Shown here piece by piece: positions 24,648 through 33,587 of a stretch of 50,837 nucleotides of DNA. Numbering within the stretch: position 1 is the first letter of the stretch; each line of letters begins with the position of its first letter. Source of the DNA: Acidimicrobiales bacterium (GTDB lineage Bacteria; Actinomycetota; Acidimicrobiia; Acidimicrobiales; MedAcidi-G1); contig JAPKBH010000013.1 of NCBI GenBank assembly GCA_028823445.1, forward strand, positions 1 to 50,837, written 5' to 3'. The notes under the pieces were generated by a model that made no database searches, was not told where the DNA came from, and saw nothing but the letters and a program-made list of their open reading frames with translations. Position numbers and translations under genes: made by a program.

Positions 24648-26480
24648 GTGTTACTTAAAGAAATCCATTCGCCTCAAGATATTCGTGGCCTTACCCTTGA
24701 TCAACTGACCGCGCTGGCTGCCGAGATCCGTCAAGAAATCGTGGCGGTTGTTGACCGCACCGGTGGGCATTTGGGCTCCAACTTGGGGGTAGTGGAACTC
24801 ACCATGGCTTTGCACCGCACCTTTAAAAGCCCGCACGATGTCATCTTGTGGGACGTGGGACACCAAACTTATGTACACAAACTCTTAACTGGGCGAGCCA
24901 GCGAGTTCTCTTCGTTGCGTCAGCCCGGTGGCCTCTCTGGCTACCCGGCGCAAATAGAGTCTCCCCATGATTGGGTAGAGAACTCTCACGCTTCGCCGGT
25001 GCTTTCTTACGCTCATGGTTTAGCCACGGCTTTTGCCGCTACTGGCGAAGACCGTCGGGTGGTCGCCGTGATTGGCGATGGTTCAATGACGGGCGGCATG
25101 GCCTTCGAGGGGTTAAATAACCTTGGCCACAGCGAGCTTGGGGTGACCATTGTATTAAACGACAACGGCCGTTCTTACGCCCCCACGGTGGGCAAGTTGT
25201 CGGAAAGTCTTATCCGTATTCGTTCTAACCCCACTTATATGCGGCGCCAGCGCCGCTTAGAAGAACTCGCTGAGCAACTACCTTGGGTGGGGGAAATAGT
25301 CGAACGCGGCATCAACGCCACCAAAGCAGCCATACGTGAGTTTTTAGAGCCCACCGCTTTTTTTGAAGCCCTCGGCGTGCACTACCTCGGGCCTTTCGAC
25401 GGCCATGACATCGCCGAAATTGAAGAGGCTCTAGCTAATGCCGCCGAGTTCGATGGTCCGGTGGTGGTTCACGTGTTAACCCAAAAGGGCCGGGGTTACC
25501 AGCCCGCAGAAGACGACTCCATCAAACACATGCACGACACTTCGGGCATCAAACCAGGCAGCTATACCGAAGCTTTCACCGAAGCCCTTATTAAAGAAGC
25601 GGAATCTCGCCCCGAGTTGGTGGCTATTACCGCCGCCATGCCGGACTCCACCGGGCTGCTTTCTTTTAAAGAACGTTTCAACGACCGCTGTTTCGATGTT
25701 GGCATTGCCGAGCAACATGCCGTTACCGCCGCCGCGGGGATGGCCTTGGGTGGTTTACGACCGGTGGTGGCTTTGTACGCCACGTTTTTGACTCGAGCCA
25801 TTGACCAAATCAACTTGGATGTGGCCTTGCTCAAACTTCCGGTGCTTTTTTGCCTTGACCGGGCTGGTATTACTGGCGACGACGGGCCCTCTCACCACGG
25901 GGTTTTGGACATGGTGTTGTTGACCAAAGTACCTGGGATGACCGTTTTTGCTCCCTCGTCGTACCAAGAGCTTCAACAAATGATGCACGACGCATTAGAG
26001 ATAACCGACGGCCCGTCAGCTATTCGGTGGGCCAAAACGGCTGCCCCTCATGTCGGTGAAGAAGAAGTCGGCCAAGGCCTCTCTGCTCGTTTAGCCAGCG
26101 AACCCGCTGACGGACCGGCTGATGTGTGTTTACTGGGGGCCGGAAAAATGTTTGCCGTAGCCACCCAAGCCGCCGAGTTGTTGGCCCAATCTGGGGTCAC
26201 CACCACCGTCTGGGACCCCCGTTTAATCTCACCGTTAGACCCGGCCATGCTAGAAAATGCTGCCAGCCATCCACTGGTGGTTACCGTTGAAGACGGTTTT
26301 CGCCAAGGCGGCTTCGGCACGTTGGTGCGTGATGCGCTGGCCGAAAACCGTGACGCTCCCCCCGTGGTGGTGCTTGGTGTGCCGGTAGAGCACCACCCTC
26401 ATAACGACGCCGATACTTTGTTGGCTTCGTTTGGTTTAGACCCGCAAGGCGTGGCCGATACGATTCTGGCTCGCCGTTAG
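24648..26480 (+). CDS. dxs: 1-deoxy-D-xylulose-5-phosphate synthase
   Basis: A 610-residue DXS. The GTG at 24648 has AGGA 6 nt upstream and makes the protein begin VLLKEIHSPQDIRGL, exactly where DXS proteins start; a TTG at 24606 would add 14 residues. Motifs: GHLGSNLGVVELT, the ThDP site GDGSMTGGMAFEGLNN, the catalytic Glu in DVGIAEQHAVTAAAGMA, and YATFLTRAIDQI. It joins pyruvate and glyceraldehyde-3-phosphate to start the MEP isoprenoid pathway. Confidence 0.96.
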   Translation: MLLKEIHSPQDIRGLTLDQLTALAAEIRQEIVAVVDRTGGHLGSNLGVVELTMALHRTFKSPHDVILWDVGHQTYVHKLLTGRASEFSSLRQPGGLSGYPAQIESPHDWVENSHASPVLSYAHGLATAFAATGEDRRVVAVIGDGSMTGGMAFEGLNNLGHSELGVTIVLNDNGRSYAPTVGKLSESLIRIRSNPTYMRRQRRLEELAEQLPWVGEIVERGINATKAAIREFLEPTAFFEALGVHYLGPFDGHDIAEIEEALANAAEFDGPVVVHVLTQKGRGYQPAEDDSIKHMHDTSGIKPGSYTEAFTEALIKEAESRPELVAITAAMPDSTGLLSFKERFNDRCFDVGIAEQHAVTAAAGMALGGLRPVVALYATFLTRAIDQINLDVALLKLPVLFCLDRAGITGDDGPSHHGVLDMVLLTKVPGMTVFAPSSYQELQQMMHDALEITDGPSAIRWAKTAAPHVGEEEVGQGLSARLASEPADGPADVCLLGAGKMFAVATQAAELLAQSGVTTTVWDPRLISPLDPAMLENAASHPLVVTVEDGFRQGGFGTLVRDALAENRDAPPVVVLGVPVEHHPHNDADTLLASFGLDPQGVADTILARR

Positions 26481-26489
26481 GCCGCAGAA

Positions 26490-27134
26490 TCAGGTGTAAA
26501 AGGGATTGTCGCCGGAGCTGTGGTCGGTACTGTCGACCACCCCAGTAATTTCTGGTATTGCTTCAACGATGGCCTTTTGGATACCTTCGGTGAGGGTGGC
26601 TTGGCTCATGGAGCAGCCTTGACACCCGCCGCCCATGGTTACGTAAGCCGTGCTTTCTTTTACGCCGACCAGGGTGGCGAACCCACCGTGGGAGGCCAAA
26701 GCCGGGTTGATGCGTTGTTCAAGCAGTTGTTCAATGCGTTCTGGTATTTCACCGGTGAGCTCTAGATCGGTGATATCGCCCAATGGGTTGGGGCGGTTGG
26801 GGTTTCGGATAACCAGCCCACCTTGGGTAGCGTTGGCTGGCATGTCCAGAGTCGCGCCGGTTAAACGGTCGACGCTTTCTTCGGGGACCAGTATGGTCAA
26901 CCCTTCGATTTCCCATTTACGGTCGTCGTCGGCGAACTCGTCTGGGCCAACAAAAGCAAGGTCGTAGGCGTAATCAACGCCTGCGGTACCGGTGATGGAG
27001 ATACGCAAACCAAGGGTGTCGGCGTGGTCTTCGTTGGCCCGCACTTCAATAACCATGGTCAGGGCTTCTGCGCTGACTCCGATCACTGCGTTGTCGGGTT
27101 GATGCACAATTTGTTCGGTTGCCGTTTCGCTCAT
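26490..27134 (-). CDS. nfuA: NfuA-like Fe-S cluster carrier
   Basis: A 214-residue protein with an N-terminal A-type/HesB-like domain (about 16-110) without its usual Cys, and a C-terminal NifU-like domain (about 130-205) with the CxxC cluster ligands C171 and C174 in GGGCQGCSMSQATL. NfuA carries 4Fe-4S clusters to target enzymes, which in this window include MoaA and possibly the ferrochelatase. It is leaderless by sequence (TAAGAT 5 nt upstream) and divergent from the crotonase gene. Confidence 0.9.
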   Translation of the reverse strand: MSETATEQIVHQPDNAVIGVSAEALTMVIEVRANEDHADTLGLRISITGTAGVDYAYDLAFVGPDEFADDDRKWEIEGLTILVPEESVDRLTGATLDMPANATQGGLVIRNPNRPNPLGDITDLELTGEIPERIEQLLEQRINPALASHGGFATLVGVKESTAYVTMGGGCQGCSMSQATLTEGIQKAIVEAIPEITGVVDSTDHSSGDNPFYT

Positions 27135-27139
27135 AAGGC

Positions 27140-27145
27140 ATCTTA
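27140..27145 (-). promoter_or_regulatory. -10 box of nfuA (leaderless)
   Basis: TAAGAT on the minus strand lies 5 nt before the nfuA ATG. Confidence 0.45.
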
Positions 27146-27177
27146 CCGCTGGCTTACTATTGAGCGTGTTTAGAGGC

Positions 27178-27183
27178 TAGGTT
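27178..27183 (+). promoter_or_regulatory. -10 box of the crotonase-hemH unit (leaderless)
   Basis: TAGGTT ends 6 nt before the ATG at 27190; nfuA is expressed divergently from the same 55-bp gap. Confidence 0.5.
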
Positions 27184-27189
27184 CTTCAT

Positions 27190-27894
27190 ATGAGCAAGCC
27201 GTTAGTAACCATAGAAAACGATAACAACGTTGCCATATTGCATTGGGACGACGGCAAAGCCAACGTTTTGGGCTACCCCGGTATCGCTGCTTTACTTGAG
27301 GCCCTTGACGAGGTTGAAGCAGCGGGAGCCGACGCAGTGGTGCTCTCGGGCCAAGCCGGCAAGTATTGCGCCGGTTTTGATTTGGCAGTAATGAAAGAAG
27401 GCAACGAAGCGGCCCGCGGCATGCTGGCTCGTGGAGTGGATTTATTCATGCGTCTTTACTTGTTTCCTCGCCCGGTAGTTACGGCCTGCACCGGTCATGC
27501 CATTGCTGCCGGAGCCATTTTGTTGATGTGCACCGACTTGCGGGTTGGGGCACAGGGGAAGTTCAAGATCGGTTTACCAGAGGTCACCATCGGCATGAAT
27601 TTGCCATTTTTTGCTACCGAGTTGGCTCGTGATCGCTTGTCGAAACGGCATTACACCCGAGCTACTGCTTTGGGTTATTTGTATTCCCCCGACCAAGCCG
27701 TTGATGTGGGGTACCTCGATGAAGTGGTAGCAGCAGACCAGGTTTTGGCTACCGCGGTTGAACAAGCGCATGGGCTGACCGGCATTAGCCGGGGTGGTTT
27801 GGTGGCTACCCGCCAAACCACCCGAGCAGCTATTGCTGATGAGATCAAGGCCGGGCTAGCTGCCGACCTAGCGAACTTTGACACCGGTAACTAG
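27190..27894 (+). CDS. enoyl-CoA hydratase/isomerase family protein
   Basis: A 234-residue crotonase-fold protein. It has the oxyanion-hole segments AGKYCAGFDLAVMK and CTGHAIAAGAILLMCTDLRVGA, and EVTIGMNLPFFATEL. The usual catalytic Glu pair of enoyl-CoA hydratases is not both obvious, so it could be an isomerase or hydrolase of an acyl-CoA. It is 3 bp upstream of hemH, probably in one transcript, with no evident metabolic link. Confidence 0.88.
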   Translation: MSKPLVTIENDNNVAILHWDDGKANVLGYPGIAALLEALDEVEAAGADAVVLSGQAGKYCAGFDLAVMKEGNEAARGMLARGVDLFMRLYLFPRPVVTACTGHAIAAGAILLMCTDLRVGAQGKFKIGLPEVTIGMNLPFFATELARDRLSKRHYTRATALGYLYSPDQAVDVGYLDEVVAADQVLATAVEQAHGLTGISRGGLVATRQTTRAAIADEIKAGLAADLANFDTGN

Positions 27895-27897
27895 CTC

Positions 27898-28926
27898 TTG
27901 ACCGCTTCGAACCTCCCTGACGCACTGCTTTTGGTGGCTTTTGGCGGCCCTGAAGGCCCCGAAGATGTTGAACCTTTTTTACAAAACGTTACGGCGGGTC
28001 GTGATGTGCCTGCCGACCGCCTGGCCGAGGTTGCGCAACGTTATTTGAGCCGAGGCGGTAAGTCGCCCGGCAATGACCGCATGCGTGCTCTGTTGGCTGG
28101 GGTTCAAACCGAGGTTGAGCGCAGGGGGCTTGACCTCCCGGTGGTGTGGGGCAACCGTAACTGGCATCCGTTCATTGAAGAAACGGTCACTGATCTAGAG
28201 CAGCGAGGGCTGCACCAGGTGGCCGCTTGGTTTTCTTCACCTAATCGGTCGTATTCGAGTTGCCGGCAATACCTTGAACAAATTTCTGCCGCTACCGAAA
28301 ATTCTTCGGTGACCGTGGAACGCCTGCGCCCCCACTACGACCACCCCGGCTGCATAGAGCCGGCTGCTGACCGGCTAAGAGAAGCCCTTTTGTCTTTGCC
28401 TAGCGAGCACCAGACCGATGCTTGCCTGTTGTTTTCGGCCCACAGCCTGCCTCTGGCCAGTTCCGACACCTGCGCTTACTCTGACGAAATCCACGAAGCG
28501 GCTCGCCTTATTGCCGAACGGGTTAGCCCCCAGGGCCAGCACCGCTGGGAGGTGGTGTGGCAATCACGCAGCGGATCACCGCATGTGCCGTGGCTGACTC
28601 CTGACATCGTTGACCGCATTGATGAGTTGGCTGGGCAAGGAGTCCAGGCGGTTGCGGTTTCACCGGTTGGTTTTCCGGTGGGGAACTTTGAAGTGGAATG
28701 GGACCTTGATGTAGAAGCGGCCCAGCGAGCAGCAGCCCACGGCATGAGTTTTGCCCGAGCCGACACCATTGACCAAGACCCTCGGTTTGCCGCCATGATC
28801 GTAGATTTACTGCTTGAGCGCTTTACTCCCGGTGCCTCCCCTGCCGCTTTGGGCAACCTCGGCATAGCCCCCGACATCTGCCCAGGCACCTGCTGCCCTC
28901 CCCCACCTAAGCGGCCCCCAACCTAA
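27898..28926 (+). CDS. hemH: ferrochelatase (coproporphyrin type)
   Basis: A 342-residue ferrochelatase. It has LLVAFGGPEGPEDVEPFLQNV, WGNRNWHPFIEETV, FSAHSLPLASSDTCAY with the metal-site His, WQSRSGSPHVPWLTPDI and SPVGFPVGNFEVEWDLD. Actinobacterial enzymes insert iron into coproporphyrin III and carry a 2Fe-2S cluster; here SSCRQY and the C-terminal DICPGTCCPPPPKR supply the needed Cys. Such members are now called CpfC. The start is a TTG; the protein begins MTASNLPDALLLVAFGG. The stop is inside a strong terminator hairpin. Confidence 0.94.
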   Translation: MTASNLPDALLLVAFGGPEGPEDVEPFLQNVTAGRDVPADRLAEVAQRYLSRGGKSPGNDRMRALLAGVQTEVERRGLDLPVVWGNRNWHPFIEETVTDLEQRGLHQVAAWFSSPNRSYSSCRQYLEQISAATENSSVTVERLRPHYDHPGCIEPAADRLREALLSLPSEHQTDACLLFSAHSLPLASSDTCAYSDEIHEAARLIAERVSPQGQHRWEVVWQSRSGSPHVPWLTPDIVDRIDELAGQGVQAVAVSPVGFPVGNFEVEWDLDVEAAQRAAAHGMSFARADTIDQDPRFAAMIVDLLLERFTPGASPAALGNLGIAPDICPGTCCPPPPKRPPT

Positions 28927-28970
28927 AAAGTCCGTTACATGGGGACTGTCCCCAGGTAACGGACTTTTTT
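28925..28970 (+). terminator. strong intrinsic terminator after hemH
   Basis: AAAAAGTCCGTTAC and GTAACGGACTTTTT pair in a perfect 14-bp stem, with a nested GGGGA/TCCCC stem in the loop, followed by a T-run. It starts within the hemH stop codon and its symmetry would let it work on both strands, though both neighbours are on the plus strand. Confidence 0.92.
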
Positions 28971-29067
28971 ATTTTTGCTGTCCCCGTTTCTTGGTCGGGG
29001 GTGGACTACGGTCAAATGTCGGCAAAAGCCGCGTAATGACCGCTAACTGTCACAGGTTGCTGTCATT

Positions 29068-31524
29068 ATGGAGAACACACCAAATCAATCTATTGAGACC
29101 ACAAAAGTGACCGAACAACAAAAACTAATTCCTGACGATCAGAACTTTGCCAAAGACGTCGTGCGCATCACGGTGGGCGAAGAAATGCGCGAATCTTTTC
29201 TGGCCTACTCGCTTTCGGTCATTACTTCTCGTGCCATCCCCGACGTACGCGATGGGCTCAAACCCGTACAGCGCCGCATTCTTTACGCCATGTTGCGCAT
29301 GGGCATACGGGCCGACACCCCGCATCGTAAAAGCGCCCGGGTAGTTGGCGAAACCATGGGCCGTTACCACCCCCACGGCGATGCCGCCATTTACGACGCT
29401 TTAGTTCGTTTGGGCCAAGACTTCGCTCGAGGCATCACCTTTATCCACCCGCAAGGCAACTTCGGTTCCCTTGACGACCCACCCGCCGCCCCTCGTTACA
29501 CCGAATGCCGCCTGACCGAAGCAGCCATGGCCATGGTGGGCGAAATAGATGAAGACACCGTTGACTTTCGCCCCACCTACGACGGAGAAGCCTTAGAGCC
29601 CATCAGTTTGCCGGGGCTTATCCCCGGGTTGTTGGTCAACGGAACCACCGGCATTGCTGTGGGCATGGCCACCAACATGCCCACCCACAATTTAGCTGAG
29701 GTAGCAGCGGCCATAGAAATTGTCATGAAAAAGCGCCGTCCCAAACCCACCGTTGACGAGCTTTTAGCGGTACTCCCTGGGCCAGATTTCCCCAGTGGCG
29801 GCATCATCATTGACGAGGATTTAAGGACGGCCTACCAAACAGGTCGAGGGTCGATACGTATTCGCGCCAAGGCCCACATCGAATCGCTGAGTCGAGGTCG
29901 CCAAGCCATCGTAGTTACCGAACTCCCTTACATGGTGGGCCCCGAACGAGTGGTCGCCAAACTCAAAGACCTCAACGAAAAAGACAACATTCCAGGTATC
30001 AGCGACTTTAAAAACCTTTCTGATCGCAGCACGGGGCTTCGCCTACAACTCACCGTCCGCTCAGGCCACAACCCTCAAGCAGTGTTGAACGACCTTTACC
30101 GCACCACCCCATTAGAAGAATCCTTCGGCGTAAACAACGTTGTGCTGGTTAACGGTGAACCACAAACCTTAGGCTTGTTGGCCCTTTGCCAGCATTACGT
30201 TGACCATCGCCTTGACGTAGTGGTGCGCCGCACCACCTTTCGCCGGCAAAAAGCTTTGGACCGCCTGCACATCGTGGAGGGTTTACTTATCGCTTTGGAT
30301 GCCATTGATGAGGTGGTGGCCATCATTCGAGGATCGCAAAATACTGCTGAAGCTCGCAGTTCCTTAATGGAGCGCTTCAACCTTAGCCGCGTGCAAACCG
30401 ACCACATTTTGGATATGCCCCTCAAGCGCCTTACCGCTTTAGAGAAACTCCGGCTTGAAGATGAACGTGATGAACTGACTTCTGATATTTCTGGCTTTGA
30501 ACAATTGCTTAAGTCGGAAACCCGTCAACGCTCCTTGGTGTTGGCTGAACTCCAAGAGGCAGTGAAACGCTTTGGCCGTCCACGCCGCACCGAGATCATC
30601 CACCCCGATGATGTACAGGTCTTTGAAGCCACCGAAGAGGCAGAAAAAGTAGCCGACGAACCCTGTGCGGTGACTTTGTCTACCTCGGGGCAGATCGGCC
30701 GCACCCCGGTGGATGGTGCTCGCCAAGCCAGCCCCGGCCGCCACGATATTTTGACGGCCGCCATTTTGGCTCGCACTACCTCAACCGTTACTGCCATCAC
30801 CTCAGAAGGTCGTGCGTTGCAAGTAAAAGCCGCCGAACTGTCCGACGCAACCGGCCGAGGCCGAGGCGCGAGCGCCGCACAAATTTTTGGCGCCAACCGA
30901 GGAGAGATTTTGCACACCGTGGTGGCCGAGGGAAGCGAACACCTCATGCTGGTTACCGCCAAAGGGGTGGTCAAACAACTCGCTCTTGACGAAGTGCGAG
31001 AAACCAAACCAGGCAAAACGCTTATTAACCTTAAAAGCGGTGACCGGGTAGCCGCCGCTTTTTGTGTTCCGAAGAAAGCAGACATTTTACTTGTGTCTTC
31101 TGACGGGCAGGTGTTGCGCACTACCGGCGACGACGTCAGCGTTCAAGGACGTGGCGCATCGGGTGTCGCCGGCATGAAGGTGCGGGGCGATGCACAAGTA
31201 ATTTATGGCGGCGTTATTTTGGGAGATGATGTGCTCTTTACCGTCAGCAACGATGGGCTTATTAAAGCAACTGCGGTAACCGAGTTTGACACTAAAGGGC
31301 GTAACGGGGTGGGCGTACGGGTTGGCAAACTAATCGACTCGGCCCAAATCACCACCGCATATTTAGGGCAACCTTTCGGCCTGCTTTGTGTGATGGCTCA
31401 AGACGAAGACCCCAGTAAACCCGACCCCAACCCGGTTCCGTTGATGCTTGAACCAACACGCCGAGAACTCACCCCGAGCACTAGCGAACGACAAATATTG
31501 GCTCTTGGCCCGGCGAGGTGGTGA
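29068..31524 (+). CDS. parC: DNA topoisomerase IV subunit A (ParC; GyrA family)
   Basis: An 818-residue type IIA topoisomerase A subunit. The breakage-reunion domain has VRDGLKPVQRRILYAM, RYHPHGDAAIYDALVR and the catalytic-Tyr context APRYTECRLTEAAM; GIAVGMATNMPTHNL follows, then DLNEKDNIPGISDFKNLSDRS and LEESFGVNNV. A six-bladed beta-propeller fills the C-terminus without the GyrA-box (QRRGGKG), favouring ParC. The overall match to actinobacterial ParC, and the A-before-B order with parE, support topoisomerase IV over gyrase. It relaxes and decatenates chromosomes. The 140-bp leader starts after the hemH terminator. Confidence 0.85.
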   Translation: MENTPNQSIETTKVTEQQKLIPDDQNFAKDVVRITVGEEMRESFLAYSLSVITSRAIPDVRDGLKPVQRRILYAMLRMGIRADTPHRKSARVVGETMGRYHPHGDAAIYDALVRLGQDFARGITFIHPQGNFGSLDDPPAAPRYTECRLTEAAMAMVGEIDEDTVDFRPTYDGEALEPISLPGLIPGLLVNGTTGIAVGMATNMPTHNLAEVAAAIEIVMKKRRPKPTVDELLAVLPGPDFPSGGIIIDEDLRTAYQTGRGSIRIRAKAHIESLSRGRQAIVVTELPYMVGPERVVAKLKDLNEKDNIPGISDFKNLSDRSTGLRLQLTVRSGHNPQAVLNDLYRTTPLEESFGVNNVVLVNGEPQTLGLLALCQHYVDHRLDVVVRRTTFRRQKALDRLHIVEGLLIALDAIDEVVAIIRGSQNTAEARSSLMERFNLSRVQTDHILDMPLKRLTALEKLRLEDERDELTSDISGFEQLLKSETRQRSLVLAELQEAVKRFGRPRRTEIIHPDDVQVFEATEEAEKVADEPCAVTLSTSGQIGRTPVDGARQASPGRHDILTAAILARTTSTVTAITSEGRALQVKAAELSDATGRGRGASAAQIFGANRGEILHTVVAEGSEHLMLVTAKGVVKQLALDEVRETKPGKTLINLKSGDRVAAAFCVPKKADILLVSSDGQVLRTTGDDVSVQGRGASGVAGMKVRGDAQVIYGGVILGDDVLFTVSNDGLIKATAVTEFDTKGRNGVGVRVGKLIDSAQITTAYLGQPFGLLCVMAQDEDPSKPDPNPVPLMLEPTRRELTPSTSERQILALGPARW

Positions 31525-31526
31525 CC

Positions 31527-33587
31527 ATGGCAACCGAACCCAAAGCAAAAAAGAAAACTACCGGCTACGACGCCGATGCCATTGAAACACTCGAAGGCCT
31601 TGAGGCGGTGCGTAAACGCCCCGGCATGTACATCGGCGGTACCGGAAGCCCTGGGTTAACCCACCTGGTGTGGGAGTTAATCGACAACTCCGTAGATGAA
31701 GCCGCCGCCGGTTACGCCAAACGTATAGAAGTGACCTTGCATCGCGATCGCTCGGTAGAAGTCTCCGACGATGGGCGGGGTATCCCTATTGACCTCCACA
31801 CCAAACGCAAAGTTTCTGCCCTCGAAGTGGTGCTCACTGAACTCCACGCTGGCGGAAAATTCGGCGGCGGCGCTTACGGCGCATCAGGCGGTCTGCACGG
31901 GGTAGGCGCCTCGGTAGTAAACGCTTTGTCTACCAAACTGGTCGCTCAGGTAGACAGAGATGGCCACACGCACGAACTGGCCTTCAAAGAACGAAAAGCC
32001 GGGCAGTTCTCTGGGGCAAAGTTTACCAAAGGCCACCAGCTTGAGCGCATTAAACGCATCGCTAAAACCAAGACCGGTACTCGTATTCGGTTCTGGCCCG
32101 ACTTTGACATTTTCGACAAAGATGCTGTGCTTGATTTTGAAGAAATATGCAACCGGGTTACTCAGGCGTGCTTTTTGGTGCCAGGCGTAAAGATAAAGGT
32201 CGTTGATAAACGCACCGGGCAAAGCAATGAGCCATTTGAGTTTGTTTCTCGCGGCGGGTTGACCGACCTCGTTGATCACCTCTCAAATGGTGACAATGTT
32301 TGCGAGATAATTACTCTTTCGGGGATTGAAACCTTTACCGAACGGGTGCCTGTTGAAGGAAAAATGACCGACGTGGACCGAGAATGCACGGTCGAAGTGG
32401 CTTTGCGATGGGTGCGTTCTTACGACACGGTGACCCAAACTTTCGTCAACACCATCCCCACCAGCCAAGGGGGGACCCACGTCGCCGGTTTTGAGCGGGC
32501 CCTCACCCGAGCAGTAAACGATGTCTTGTTAAAAGACACCCGCAAGTTGGCCAAATTGGCGAAACAAAATAAGCACCGAGCCATCAAAGACGATGTCGGC
32601 GAGGGCTTGGCGGCTGCGGTAAAGGTGCTGTTCCCCGAGCCGCAGTTTCGTGGGCAAACCAAACAAGAACTCGGCACCCCAGCGGTAGAAAAAATTGTTT
32701 ACAACGTGGTCAAACAAGGCCTCACCGAATGGTTCGACGGGGGCGGCCCCAAGAGCCACATAAATGCTGTGCGCGACAAAATGGCCATGGCCATCATTAA
32801 TCGGGTGAGCTCAAAACAGACGCTGGAAAACAAGCGTCGTGCTGCCAACTTAGGCTCGGCGGGCATGCCCGACAAGCTTGCCGATTGCCGTAACCACGGG
32901 CGCGATTCCGAACTAATCATCGTAGAAGGTGACTCTGCCGCTGGCCCCGCTAAAGCAGGGCGAGATTCCTCTTTCATGGCTATTTTGCCTTTGCGGGGCA
33001 AGGTAGTAAACGCTGGAAAAGCCACCTTGAAACAGGTGCTTGACAATACCGAAGCAAAAGCGCTGTTTACGGCGATCGGTGCGGGTTCTGGTAAAGACTT
33101 CAACATTGATGATGCTCGTTATGGTCGCATCATTATTTTGTGCGATGCCGATGTTGATGGCAGCCACATTCGCTGTTTGCTACTCACTTTGATCTATAAA
33201 TACATGCGCCCCATGCTTGAAGAGGGTCGAGTTTTTGCAGCCCAGCCTCCGTTGTTTACCTGCCGGGTGGGCGACACTGTTCACCGAGCTTTTACCGACG
33301 AAGAACGCGATGCCTTGACGGTAGAACTCAGCAAAGGAAAACGCAAAGTAGAAAACCTTAAGTGGAATCGTTTTAAAGGTCTCGGCGAAATGAACGTGGA
33401 CGAGTTAGCCGAGTGTGCGCTCGACCCTGAGACGCGCATATTGCGCCAACTTTCTATGGACGACGGTAAAGAAGCTAAAGAGGCAGCAAACCTTTTTGAG
33501 GTACTGATGGGCTCCGATGTGAGCCAGCGCCGAGATTTCCTTATCGCCAACAGTTCTCTCCTTGACCCCGACGCATTGGACATTTAA
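31527..33587 (+). CDS. parE: DNA topoisomerase IV subunit B (ParE; GyrB family)
   Basis: A 686-residue ATPase subunit started at the ATG at 31527, with GAGG 8 nt upstream and 2 bp after the parC stop. GHKL motifs: ELIDNSVDEAAAG, VSDDGRGIPIDLH and GGLHGVGASVVNALS; the transducer has QGGTHVAGFERALT; the TOPRIM domain has IIVEGDSAAGPAKAGRDSSFMAILPLRGKVVNAGKA and DADVDGSHIRCLLLTL; it ends with RFKGLGEMN. Its TAA overlaps the next ATG. It pairs with the product of parC. Confidence 0.88.
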   Translation: MATEPKAKKKTTGYDADAIETLEGLEAVRKRPGMYIGGTGSPGLTHLVWELIDNSVDEAAAGYAKRIEVTLHRDRSVEVSDDGRGIPIDLHTKRKVSALEVVLTELHAGGKFGGGAYGASGGLHGVGASVVNALSTKLVAQVDRDGHTHELAFKERKAGQFSGAKFTKGHQLERIKRIAKTKTGTRIRFWPDFDIFDKDAVLDFEEICNRVTQACFLVPGVKIKVVDKRTGQSNEPFEFVSRGGLTDLVDHLSNGDNVCEIITLSGIETFTERVPVEGKMTDVDRECTVEVALRWVRSYDTVTQTFVNTIPTSQGGTHVAGFERALTRAVNDVLLKDTRKLAKLAKQNKHRAIKDDVGEGLAAAVKVLFPEPQFRGQTKQELGTPAVEKIVYNVVKQGLTEWFDGGGPKSHINAVRDKMAMAIINRVSSKQTLENKRRAANLGSAGMPDKLADCRNHGRDSELIIVEGDSAAGPAKAGRDSSFMAILPLRGKVVNAGKATLKQVLDNTEAKALFTAIGAGSGKDFNIDDARYGRIIILCDADVDGSHIRCLLLTLIYKYMRPMLEEGRVFAAQPPLFTCRVGDTVHRAFTDEERDALTVELSKGKRKVENLKWNRFKGLGEMNVDELAECALDPETRILRQLSMDDGKEAKEAANLFEVLMGSDVSQRRDFLIANSSLLDPDALDI

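Noticed and set aside
29068-33587. Gene pair as gyrA-gyrB
   Set aside because: A-before-B order, no GyrA-box seen, and closest resemblance to actinobacterial ParC/ParE; a gyrase assignment remains a minor possibility.
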